DNA of 7,812 nucleotides from CBDUUP01 sp965370435 (GTDB lineage: Bacteria; Chloroflexota; Anaerolineae; Anaerolineales; UBA11579): positions 1 to 7,812 of the forward strand of contig CBDUUP010000210.1 in assembly GCA_965370435.1 (NCBI GenBank), given 5' to 3'. The first letter of the stretch is position 1. The number at the start of each line of letters is the position of its first letter. Positions 1 through 6,279 of the stretch are shown here, piece by piece. The position numbers and the translations under genes were made by a program. The notes beneath the pieces are model-generated. The model worked only from the letters and a program-made list of their open reading frames with translations. It did not search any database and was not told where the DNA came from.

Positions 1-237
1 GGGGGTTTTTGGGGGGGGTAGCCCCGCCCCTTCCTGGGGGGTGTTTTTTGGGGTGGGGGGGCGTTTGTGGGTGGTTTTGACGCGGGGGCCTTTTATGTGG
101 TGGGGGGGCGGGGAGCAGATTCGTTGGGCGCGGGCGCGGCATTGGGGGCAGGGGAGGCGGTTGTGGTTGTCGGTGTAGTTGAGGTGTTTGTCGAAGGTGT
201 GGCCGCAGTCGGGGCAGCGGTATTGGTAGGTGGGCAT
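1..237 (-). CDS. FmdB-family zinc-ribbon protein, 3' end cut by window edge
   Basis: The ATG at 237 opens a frame that stays open for 79 codons to the window edge, so the C-terminus is missing. The protein begins MPTYQYRCPDCGHTFDKH and has two CxxC knuckles (Cys8/Cys11 and Cys30/Cys33), the usual four-cysteine zinc ribbon of small FmdB-type proteins. After the ribbon, an I-K-G followed by a T-x-H-K stretch matches in position the family's F-K-G ... T-D-H-R segment. The family is often annotated as putative regulatory protein, but its biochemical role is poorly known. A GGAG lies 7 bases before the ATG and supports this start. The gene lies about 100 bases beyond the terminator of the kinase operon, so it is probably a separate unit. 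The tail from residue 45 is rich in proline, lysine and threonine, encoded by runs of C, and is less typical of the family. Confidence 0.8.
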   Translation of the reverse strand, partial: MPTYQYRCPDCGHTFDKHLNYTDNHNRLPCPQCRARAQRICSPPPHHIKGPRVKTTHKRPPTPKNTPQEGAGLPPPKTP

Positions 238-337
238 TGTGGTCTCCGGGTGGTGATTGGTATTATGATTCCAGTTTATAGTGTAAGGGGATGGCGTTAG
301 AATGGCGCAAGGGGGAGGTTAATGTTTTGTATGAGAA

Positions 338-370
338 AAACCCCAAGGGTTTTTAAAACCCTTGGGGTTT
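338..370 (-). terminator. Intrinsic terminator of the six-gene operon
   Basis: Two 16-base arms (338-353 and 355-370) are perfect reverse complements around a single T. The likely folded form is a CCCCAAGGG/CCCTTGGGG stem with an A/T-rich loop and A:U flanks. On the minus strand the stem is followed by TTTTT (336-340), as expected for Rho-independent termination 23 bases after the response-regulator stop codon. The symmetry means it could also stop transcription arriving from the left. Confidence 0.88.
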
Positions 371-392
371 AGGTTATTTAAATGGGATGAAG

Positions 393-1130
393 CTATTCTT
401 CTTGGTCTTTGGCTTGCTCTCGTTTGTAGTCTATGAAGCGGTAGCCGACGCCGCGTTCGGTGAGGATGTATTTGGGGTTGGAGGGGTCTTTTTCTAGTTT
501 TTGGCGGAGGTAGTTGACGTAGAGGCGGACGTAGTGGGGTTCGTCGCGGTATTCATAGCCCCAGACTTTGGTGAGGATTTGGTCATGGGTGACGACCCAA
601 CCGGCGTTATGGACCAGATGGTAGAGGAGGCGGTATTCGGTGGGGCGAAGTTTGACGAGTTCTCCTTCTACCCATATTTCCCGGCGGGCGAAATCGACTT
701 TCAGGCGTTCATCCACTTCGATGGGGCCGGCGGTTTCGCCGCGGGCGGAGTGGGTGCGGCGGAGGACGGCGCGAACGCGGCTGACGAGTTCGCGGGGGCT
801 GAAGGGTTTGGTGACGTAGTCGTCGGCGCCCAGTTCCAGTCCTTTGACGCGGTCTTCTTCTTCACCTTTGGCGGTGAGCATGATGACGGGGACGTCGCTG
901 ATCTCCCGGACGGTGCGGAGGACTTCGAAGCCGTCAATGTCGGGCATCATGACGTCGAGGAGGATGAGGTCGGGAAGGGAATCTCGGAGGCGTTGGAGGG
1001 CCTGGTTGCCGTTAAAGGCTTCGCTGACCTGGAAGCCGTCGTGTTCCAGGTTGAGGCGGATGAATCGGACGATACGTTCTTCGTCGTCCACCACCAAGAT
1101 GCGGCGGTTGAGGAGTAGGTTGTCGGACAT
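393..1130 (-). CDS. OmpR/PhoB-family response regulator
   Basis: A two-domain response regulator of 245 residues. The receiver domain (about 9-125) has the acidic pair Asp15/Asp16, the phosphoacceptor Asp59 in LLDVMMPD, Thr86 in MLTA and Lys108 in TKPF, so it looks fully competent for phosphorylation. The C-terminal winged-helix DNA-binding domain (about 140-237) carries the typical RPTEYRLL entry and the ERGVGYRF wing, followed by a short charged tail. I chose the ATG at 1130, one base after the stop of the upstream gene. An in-frame ATG at 1166 would add 12 residues (MKKKSSASFANR), but these only re-read the end of the upstream gene and precede the normal start of the receiver domain. No Shine-Dalgarno is evident, so translation is probably coupled to the preceding gene. 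It is the last gene before the terminator. No histidine kinase is present, so its phosphodonor may be elsewhere, or it may be modified by the operon's Ser/Thr kinase (inference). Confidence 0.95.
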   Translation of the reverse strand: MSDNLLLNRRILVVDDEERIVRFIRLNLEHDGFQVSEAFNGNQALQRLRDSLPDLILLDVMMPDIDGFEVLRTVREISDVPVIMLTAKGEEEDRVKGLELGADDYVTKPFSPRELVSRVRAVLRRTHSARGETAGPIEVDERLKVDFARREIWVEGELVKLRPTEYRLLYHLVHNAGWVVTHDQILTKVWGYEYRDEPHYVRLYVNYLRQKLEKDPSNPKYILTERGVGYRFIDYKREQAKDQEE

Positions 1131-1131
1131 T

Positions 1132-1374
1132 CTATTCGCGAACGAAGCCGATGACTTCTTCTTCATCGTCGCCGGGGAGGACTTCGATGAAGTTGATGAC
1201 GCGCCAGGGCCAAACGACGGTGGTCACGTTGTCCGCGAGGTAATCCAAGTCTTTTCCATTGCGTAGGCGGGGATTTACCACCGTAATGCAGTTGTCCTCT
1301 GGGTTGGGCAGTTCTTCAACTTCGCCGACGATGGGTTCTTCGTTTTGGATATGGACTAAGAGTGTGATGGTCAT
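1132..1374 (-). CDS. Unrecognised 80-residue acidic protein
   Basis: A small protein I do not recognise. It begins MTITLLVHIQNEEPIVGEVE, has no signal peptide, no membrane segment and no cysteine pair, and is clearly acidic with a C-terminal DDEEE cluster. Alternating hydrophobic stretches (TITLLVHI, NCITVV, VTTVVWPWRVINFIEVL) suggest a compact beta-rich fold, with a possible NPRLRNGKDLDYL turn in the middle. The start at 1374 is well supported by AGAGGA placed just upstream. The gene sits 12 bases after the FHA gene and 1 base before the response-regulator ATG, so it is firmly inside the operon and is unlikely to be a chance frame. Its place between a phosphothreonine reader and a transcription factor suggests an adaptor or regulatory role, but nothing in the sequence proves this. 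Confidence 0.8.
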   Translation of the reverse strand: MTITLLVHIQNEEPIVGEVEELPNPEDNCITVVNPRLRNGKDLDYLADNVTTVVWPWRVINFIEVLPGDDEEEVIGFVRE

Positions 1375-1386
1375 GTTTTCCTCTGA

Positions 1387-1905
1387 TTAATCTTCTTCAC
1401 GGATGAGGGTTTGGATCTTGAGTTTTCCTATGGCGAGGATGTCTCCGTGTTTCACTTGATGGGGAGTATGGGGGGCGATTTTGACGTTGTTGATGCGGGT
1501 TCCGTTGGAGGAGCCCAGGTCGGTGATGGTGATGGCGTTTTGGCGGATCTTGACGGTGGCGTGGAGGCGGGAAACGCCCTGGGTGTAGGCGTCAAATTGG
1601 GAGAGGTCTATGTCGGGGATGATGGATTGGCCTTCGCTGACCCGGCCGAGGGTGAAGTCGTCGCGGCCGGAGAGGGGCAAGATCTGGCCGGTGCGGACGA
1701 TGTGCAAGGAGACGACGGCGTCTATGGCGCTGACCGGCTCTTCGAAGGGGAGGGTTCCTTTTTGGGATTCTTGGGGGACGGAACGGTCTCGGATGGTTTG
1801 GGTGGGGATGCCGGATGTTTCGGTGAACATCTTGCCGCCGCACTCCACACAGAAGAGGGTGCCGGGGACGTTTTTGGCCTTGCACTCGGGGCAGATGATA
1901 TTCAT
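1387..1905 (-). CDS. Zinc-ribbon FHA-domain protein
   Basis: A soluble 172-residue protein. An N-terminal zinc ribbon has Cys5/Cys8 and Cys19/Cys22 (CPEC and CVEC). A linker of about 35 residues rich in Ser/Thr/Pro follows, then an FHA domain (about 65-168). The FHA signature residues are present: Gly87-Arg88, Ser112-Arg-Leu-His115, and SSNGT at 132-136 followed by Asn139/Asn140. These are the residues that bind phosphothreonine peptides in known FHA domains, so the domain should be functional. The linker contains PTQTIRD (34-40), which could be a kinase target. The ATG at 1903-1905 lies 7 bases after the stop of the J-vWA gene and has no clear Shine-Dalgarno, so coupled translation is likely. 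In this operon it is the obvious reader of marks made by the kinase and removed by the PP2C. The layout recalls GarA-type proteins (short N-terminal phosphosite plus FHA), with an added zinc ribbon. Confidence 0.93.
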   Translation of the reverse strand: MNIICPECKAKNVPGTLFCVECGGKMFTETSGIPTQTIRDRSVPQESQKGTLPFEEPVSAIDAVVSLHIVRTGQILPLSGRDDFTLGRVSEGQSIIPDIDLSQFDAYTQGVSRLHATVKIRQNAITITDLGSSNGTRINNVKIAPHTPHQVKHGDILAIGKLKIQTLIREED

Positions 1906-1912
1906 GGCGAGG

Positions 1913-3406
1913 TTATTTCGTGCCGGGGGGCAGGAGAAGGGCGCGGGTGCCGTATTTGATGCGTTTTTCGCCTTCTTCGCTGATGGATCCGCCGCCTTCG
2001 ACGCGTTTTAGTTCGGTGAGGACGTCGTTTGCCAGAGCGTGTTCGCCTTCGGCGAGCAGGTTGGTGGCCAGGTATTGGAGGCGGCGGGTGGCTTGTTGGA
2101 CGTCTCCGTCGGCTAGTTCTTGGCGGGCTTGTTCTTGCATGCGGTACATGGTGAGGCGGGAGAGGGCTTTGATGATGGATTGGGGAGGGGGGTGGAGGTC
2201 GGCGGTGAGGCCCAGGGGGCGGTCTAGATAGAAGCTCATGGTGTGGTTGGGGATCTCCCGGGTGGGGATGTCGAGGGTGAGGGCGCCTTCGACCATCATG
2301 AGACGTTCCTGATCCATGGGAACTCCGTTGACCATGAATTCAAGCAGGACGGTGAGGCTGGCCCCCAGGGGTACGTTGCCGAGATTGAGGGGAGCGCTGT
2401 CGTTGAGCTGCATGGCATCGGGCTGCAAGCGGAAAGCGTAGCGCAGCTCCACGTTAGGGGGGGAATTGAATTGGAGGGTGACGTTTTCGGCGTAGGTTTG
2501 TTTGAGGCTTTTGAATTTGTTTTCGAGGAAAGATTGGATGTCGCTGGGATGGGCGACGTACATGCTGCTGCCGCCGGTTCGGAGGGCCAGTTGGTCGAGG
2601 AAGATGTCGTTCCATTCGTGGCCGATTCCCAGGCCGCTGATGGTGATTCCCCGGCTGTTGGCTTTGTCGGCTAATTCGAGGCAGGCTTCTTCGTCTCCGT
2701 AGGTGCGGCCGTCGGTGAGGACGATGAGGTGGTTTATGTAGGAAGGGCCCAGGTATTCGGTGACTTCGTCGTAACCGGCTTTGAGGCCGCTGTAGATTTC
2801 GGTGGCTCCGCCGACTTGAAGCTGGCTGATGCGCGATTCGATCTTTTTGATGTCCATGTTGCGGGTGGCGGGAACGATGACTTCGGCCCGGTCGCTGAAG
2901 CTGACGATGGAGAGGATGTCGCGCGGTTTTAGCTGGCGGACGAGTTGGATGGCGGTGTTTTTGACGCTGTCCATCCGGGGACCTTTCATGGAGGTGGAGC
3001 GGTCCAGGATGAGGCTGATGTTGAGGGGGGATTGTTGTTTTTCGAGGGAGTCGGCGTCGGCGTCGTCGCCTTCGGGGAGGGCGGTGAGGTCGAGGAGGAT
3101 GTAGACCAATTGGGGTTCGGCGATTTTGGGGAGGGTGGAGCGGCTGAAGATGGTGTTGACCATGACGTTGGGCGGGGTGTCGAGGCCGGGGGGGAGGTTG
3201 CTGTCGTAGATGGCGCGTTTGGCTCCGTCGGAAAGGGTGTCGTAAGCTTGTTGGACTCTGAGGAAGAGTTCGGTGGCCCCAGGTTCGGCGTTGGTGTCGG
3301 GGTGGAGGCGGCGGGCGGCTTGGTGGTAGGCGCGTTTGACTTCTTCGGGGGATGCGTTTTGAGGCAGCCCCAGTCGAGCGTAGTAATTATCGGAGGAAGT
3401 TTTCAT
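1913..3406 (-). CDS. J-domain / von Willebrand factor A fusion protein
   Basis: A protein of 497 residues. An N-terminal J domain (about 6-70) carries the HPD tripeptide at 35-37, the residues through which J proteins stimulate Hsp70 ATPase. After a short linker comes a vWA domain (about 98-300) with a complete metal-ion-dependent adhesion site: Asp135-x-Ser137-x-Ser139 (DRSTS), Thr202 in GGATE and Asp232 in LTDG. The remainder (about 305-395) looks like the beta-sandwich often following bacterial vWA domains, and the last 90 residues are helical and charged. No signal peptide or membrane span is visible, so it should act in the cytoplasm. I chose the ATG at 3406. A TTG at 3409 is in frame directly before it and would add one residue. 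It lies 26 bases after PP2C and 7 bases before FHA. A metal-dependent binding module plus Hsp70 recruitment suggests a scaffold for assembling or remodelling a target complex (inference). Confidence 0.94.
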   Translation of the reverse strand: MKTSSDNYYARLGLPQNASPEEVKRAYHQAARRLHPDTNAEPGATELFLRVQQAYDTLSDGAKRAIYDSNLPPGLDTPPNVMVNTIFSRSTLPKIAEPQLVYILLDLTALPEGDDADADSLEKQQSPLNISLILDRSTSMKGPRMDSVKNTAIQLVRQLKPRDILSIVSFSDRAEVIVPATRNMDIKKIESRISQLQVGGATEIYSGLKAGYDEVTEYLGPSYINHLIVLTDGRTYGDEEACLELADKANSRGITISGLGIGHEWNDIFLDQLALRTGGSSMYVAHPSDIQSFLENKFKSLKQTYAENVTLQFNSPPNVELRYAFRLQPDAMQLNDSAPLNLGNVPLGASLTVLLEFMVNGVPMDQERLMMVEGALTLDIPTREIPNHTMSFYLDRPLGLTADLHPPPQSIIKALSRLTMYRMQEQARQELADGDVQQATRRLQYLATNLLAEGEHALANDVLTELKRVEGGGSISEEGEKRIKYGTRALLLPPGTK

Positions 3407-3432
3407 CAAGTTATCGCCAGCCTTGAACGGGC

Positions 3433-4347
3433 TTATTCTGGCATACGGATCAGAATTGCGGTGATGTTGTCTGGCCCGCCAGCGGCATTGGCTGCCTCGA
3501 TCATATGCGCGCAGGCCCGTTGGGGGCTGGGCGCGGAGGTGACCAATCGGAATAGTTCATCTTCTTCGATGACGCCCCAAAGCCCGTCGGAACAAATGAG
3601 CAGGTAGCCGGGGTGGGGGATGGGGGAGGTGTGGATGTCGGGTTTGAAGGGTTCGCCCTGGCCCAGGGCGCGGTAGAGGACGTGTTTTTGGGGGTGTAGT
3701 TCAGCTTCTTCGGAGGTGATTTGGCCCAACTCTTCCAGGCGTTTGACCAGGGAGTGGTCGCGGGTGAGGGTCTGTATGCGGCCGTCGAGGTAGATGCCGT
3801 AGGCGCGGCTGTCGCCAACGTGGGCGATGGTCATTTGTTTTCCGATGATGAGGATGGCGGTCAGGGTGGTTCCGCCTCCGGGGGCTCCCCGCAGGACGGC
3901 CTGGTTGGCTTCCATAACGCCTTCTTCCATGATCTCTTGGAGGGGTTCAAAGGGCATTTCTGGTTTTACGCTGAAGAGGGGGGTGTAGATTTTTTCCATC
4001 ATGTGGCTGGACATGGCCCGGACGGCGACATCGCTGGCTTCCTGGCCGTATTCGTGGCCGCCCATGCCATCGGCGACGATGTAAATGCCGAAGGGACGGC
4101 TTTCGCCTTCGCCATCCAGGATGGCGGTGAAGGCGAAGAGGGCGTCTTCGTTGTTCTCGCGCTGGCGTCCCACCGAACGCCCGCAGCCCACAATCATTTG
4201 GGCAGGCTCAAGTCTATGAGAACCCTGGGTGATGGATTGGAGTTGATCCTCGGTGAGGGGGGCGGTGCTGGCATCGCTGAGGATGACTGGGCTAGGGGAA
4301 CCAGTTTGTTGTTTGCCGCCGAATATTTTTTTAATGAAATCTAGCAC
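3433..4347 (-). CDS. PP2C-family Ser/Thr protein phosphatase
   Basis: A PPM/PP2C-type metal-dependent phosphatase of 304 residues with an extra N-terminal region of about 50 residues before the catalytic domain. Catalytic motifs occur in order: RENNEDA with Asp68, ADGMGGHE with Asp93 and Gly94, GGGTTLTA (157-164), HVGDSRAY with Asp179, TRDHSL (195-200), CSDGLWG with Asp254 and GGPDN with Asp293. All metal-binding aspartates expected for the family are present. No membrane segment is visible, so this is a soluble enzyme, unlike the membrane-anchored PstP type. The start is a GTG at 4345-4347 with GAGG eight bases upstream; no ATG precedes it in this frame after the kinase stop. It should remove phosphate from Ser/Thr on the kinase itself and on its substrates encoded in the same operon. 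It starts 33 bases after the kinase stop, with a strong hairpin across that junction. Confidence 0.96.
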   Translation of the reverse strand: MLDFIKKIFGGKQQTGSPSPVILSDASTAPLTEDQLQSITQGSHRLEPAQMIVGCGRSVGRQRENNEDALFAFTAILDGEGESRPFGIYIVADGMGGHEYGQEASDVAVRAMSSHMMEKIYTPLFSVKPEMPFEPLQEIMEEGVMEANQAVLRGAPGGGTTLTAILIIGKQMTIAHVGDSRAYGIYLDGRIQTLTRDHSLVKRLEELGQITSEEAELHPQKHVLYRALGQGEPFKPDIHTSPIPHPGYLLICSDGLWGVIEEDELFRLVTSAPSPQRACAHMIEAANAAGGPDNITAILIRMPE

Positions 4348-4371
4348 GAATGAAACCTCGTATTTTATATT

Positions 4372-4398
4372 TATGCGCGCTCAAGCGAGCAGCGCATA
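4372..4398 (-). promoter_or_regulatory. Hairpin spanning the kinase stop codon, ahead of PP2C
   Basis: TATGCGC (4372-4378) and GCGCATA (4392-4398) pair, and inside them GCTC (4379-4382) pairs with GAGC (4387-4390). The stem is 11 base pairs with one bulged A at 4391 and a four-base loop. The structure covers the kinase stop codon (4381-4383) and ends 24 bases before the PP2C GTG. No U-run follows it, so it is not a simple intrinsic terminator. RNA processing, stability control or modulation of PP2C translation are possible roles. Confidence 0.5.
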
Positions 4399-6186
4399 TA
4401 TGTGGTTATCGGTTGAGCCTACGTAGACGATGTCGTCGTAGACTACGGGGGTTCCGGTGATAGGGCCTTCGGTTTGGAATTTCCAGCGCAGGCGTCCATT
4501 GTTGTGTTCCAGGCAGTAGAGGAAGCCGTCGACCGAGCCGATGTAGACGGAGTCTTTGTATACTACCGGGGATCCGGTGACCTGGTGGTCGGTGCTGAAG
4601 CGCCAGGCTTCTTTGGAACTGCGGATGTCAACGCCGTAAACGTTATTATCTATGGAGCCGACGAAGAGGAGATTGTCTACGATGTAGGGGGTGGATATGG
4701 AGCCTCGGCCCAGCCGGAAACGCCAGTTGGCCCAGCCGCCCATGGCGTCCACGGAGTAGACGGTGGAGTCGAGGGAGCTGAAGTAGACGGTGCCGTCAAC
4801 TACGACGGGGGAGGAGGTGACGGCGCGTTTGGCTTTGAAGCGCCATTTTACTTCGCCGCGGAAATCCACACAGAAGACTTCTCCGGATTCGGAGCCGACG
4901 TAGGCGAATTCGTTGGTGACGAAGGGGGTGGAGCGGACAGGGGAGCCGATCTCGACTTGCCAGACGGCCCGCCCGGTATTCAGGTTGATGGCGTGCAGGT
5001 ATGCGTCGTCGGAGCCTACGAATACGTGTCCCTGGGCGATGCGGGGGGAGGAGCGCACCGGGGCTTCGGTGTAGTAGGTCCATACTACGCTGCCGGACCG
5101 GGCGGAGATGACGTGGAGGCGGTTGTCTTCGGAGCCGAAGAAGATGTTGCCGTCGTAGATGGCCGGTCGTCCGGGAATGCCGCCGTCGGTGGCGTATTTC
5201 CAGGAGAATTCTCCGTTGGAGGCGTCCAGGGCGTAGAGGTTGTTGTCGTAGGAGCCGATGAAGAGGACGCCTTCATGGATGTTGGGTGTGCCTCGGATTT
5301 CGTCTTCGCATTTGAAGGTCCAGAGGGGTTTGACTCCGCCGGGGGTGGCGAAGGCGGCGGTGGGCATGCTGACCGAACCGAGGACGCCGGTTTTACGGGC
5401 TACGTTAACGAGGGCGTCTTTCATCTCTCCGGCGCTCTGGAAGCGGTCTTCGGGGTCGTATTGGACGGCGGTGAAGACGACGGCGTCCAGTTCGGGGGAT
5501 ATATTATCGTTGAATTGGCGGATGGGGCGTTCGGGGAAGGTGAAGGGGGTTTCGAGGCGGGGGTCTTGGAGGGTGAGGATGTGGTGGAGGGTGGCGCCCA
5601 GGGCGTAGATGTCGACCAGGGGGTTGGCTTCGCCGCGGTATTGTTCGGGGGGTGAATAGCCTTCGGTGCCCACCATGGTATGTTTGGCTACGTTGGCCTG
5701 AAAGACTTTGGCGATGTTGTAGTCTATGAGGACGATGTGGTTCTGGGGGGTGACCATGATGTTGGAGGGCTTCATGTCTCGAAAAGTGATGGGTTCGGGT
5801 TCGTGGGAATGGAGGTATTCCAGCACGTCACAGAGTTCGATGGCCCAGGTGATGACTTGATCTTCGGGGAAGATAACGGTTTGGTCATCCAGGATGTCGC
5901 CCAGGTCGCTGCCGTTGATGAATTCTAGGATTAGGTAGGCGCGGTTATCTTTGGTGAAGTAGTCGTAAATGCGGGGGACGGAGGGGTGGCGGAGGGTGGC
6001 GAGGATGTTGGCTTCCCGCTCAAAGCTTTTGAAGATGGTTTCACGCACTAATTGGTCGGGGACCTGGCTGATCATTTCTTTGACGGCGACCAGGCGGATG
6101 GCGGTGAAGTTCAGGTCACGGGCGCGGTAAACGTAGCCCATCCCGCCCACACCGACGATTTCTTGGATCTCGTAGCGATCGATCAA
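4381..6186 (-). CDS. Ser/Thr protein kinase with C-terminal eight-bladed PQQ-like propeller
   Basis: From the first conventional start (TTG at 6184-6186) the protein has 601 residues. The kinase domain (about 4-265) has the glycine loop GVGGMG (12-17), Lys36 in VAVK, Glu58 of helix C, a catalytic loop FRDMKPSN with Asp137, Lys139 and Asn142, the metal-binding Asp155 in IDYN, and an activation segment ending GTEGYSPPEQY. After a short linker, residues 289-601 form eight repeats of about 40 residues, each starting W-x-F/Y and containing a GS-x-D-x-x-x-Y core, as in PQQ-like beta-propellers. No transmembrane helix separates the two parts, so the whole protein looks cytoplasmic, like AfsK of Streptomyces. 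The propeller may bind a ligand or protein that tunes kinase activity (inference). The true start is probably further upstream: the frame continues unbroken to a CTG at 6273 (29 more residues), through LQPGEVLIDRYEI, which resembles the usual lead-in of such kinases. First gene of the operon. Confidence 0.95.
   Translation of the reverse strand: MIDRYEIQEIVGVGGMGYVYRARDLNFTAIRLVAVKEMISQVPDQLVRETIFKSFEREANILATLRHPSVPRIYDYFTKDNRAYLILEFINGSDLGDILDDQTVIFPEDQVITWAIELCDVLEYLHSHEPEPITFRDMKPSNIMVTPQNHIVLIDYNIAKVFQANVAKHTMVGTEGYSPPEQYRGEANPLVDIYALGATLHHILTLQDPRLETPFTFPERPIRQFNDNISPELDAVVFTAVQYDPEDRFQSAGEMKDALVNVARKTGVLGSVSMPTAAFATPGGVKPLWTFKCEDEIRGTPNIHEGVLFIGSYDNNLYALDASNGEFSWKYATDGGIPGRPAIYDGNIFFGSEDNRLHVISARSGSVVWTYYTEAPVRSSPRIAQGHVFVGSDDAYLHAINLNTGRAVWQVEIGSPVRSTPFVTNEFAYVGSESGEVFCVDFRGEVKWRFKAKRAVTSSPVVVDGTVYFSSLDSTVYSVDAMGGWANWRFRLGRGSISTPYIVDNLLFVGSIDNNVYGVDIRSSKEAWRFSTDHQVTGSPVVYKDSVYIGSVDGFLYCLEHNNGRLRWKFQTEGPITGTPVVYDDIVYVGSTDNHIYALLA
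4384..5322 (-). repeat. Eight tandem PQQ-like propeller repeats
   Basis: At protein level this stretch consists of eight consecutive units of 40, 40, 40, 39, 40, 40, 40 and 34 residues. Each opens with W and shares a S/T-P motif near position 12 and V/I-G-S-x-D near position 23. The nucleotide sequence has diverged between units, so this is an old protein repeat and not a recent tandem duplication. A closed eight-bladed propeller is the natural reading. Confidence 0.85.
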
Positions 6187-6279
6187 GACTTCGCCAGGCT
6201 GGAGCTGGGCAAGCTGTTCTGAATCTCCATCGCCTTGGGGATCAAGGCCTTGGGTGATACTATGGGTTTCCAGTGTTTG

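Noticed and set aside
67..300. Plus-strand open frame of 77 codons at the left end
   Set aside because: The opposite strand encodes a recognisable four-cysteine zinc ribbon with a good ribosome binding site, and the plus-strand product is only G/V/A low complexity.
238..330. Promoter for the FmdB-type gene
   Set aside because: Candidate -10 hexamers (TACACT, CATAAT) lack a -35 box at acceptable spacing, so nothing firm could be called.
501..1118. Plus-strand open frame of 205 codons opposite the response regulator
   Set aside because: It is an antisense shadow of a gene with complete catalytic motifs, and its composition (V, E, D, F, A, G) is not protein-like.
1131..1166. Upstream ATG at 1166 as start of the response regulator
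   Set aside because: The extra 12 residues re-read the end of the preceding gene, have no Shine-Dalgarno, and extend beyond the normal start of a receiver domain.
4384..5322. DNA-level tandem repeat or CRISPR-like array in the propeller region
   Set aside because: Periodicity of about 120 bases is from protein blades; the nucleotide copies are diverged and there are no identical repeats with unique spacers.
4474..5655. Long plus-strand open frame opposite the kinase-propeller gene (393 codons)
   Set aside because: Its product is a low-complexity string of G, V, D, E and A with no domain, produced by the codon bias and repeat structure of the real gene on the other strand.
6183..6230. Leader peptide of 15 codons (ATG at 6230, TGA overlapping the TTG) coupled to the kinase
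   Set aside because: The kinase frame itself runs open through this segment and encodes a plausible kinase lead-in, so an out-of-frame leader is less likely than a longer kinase.
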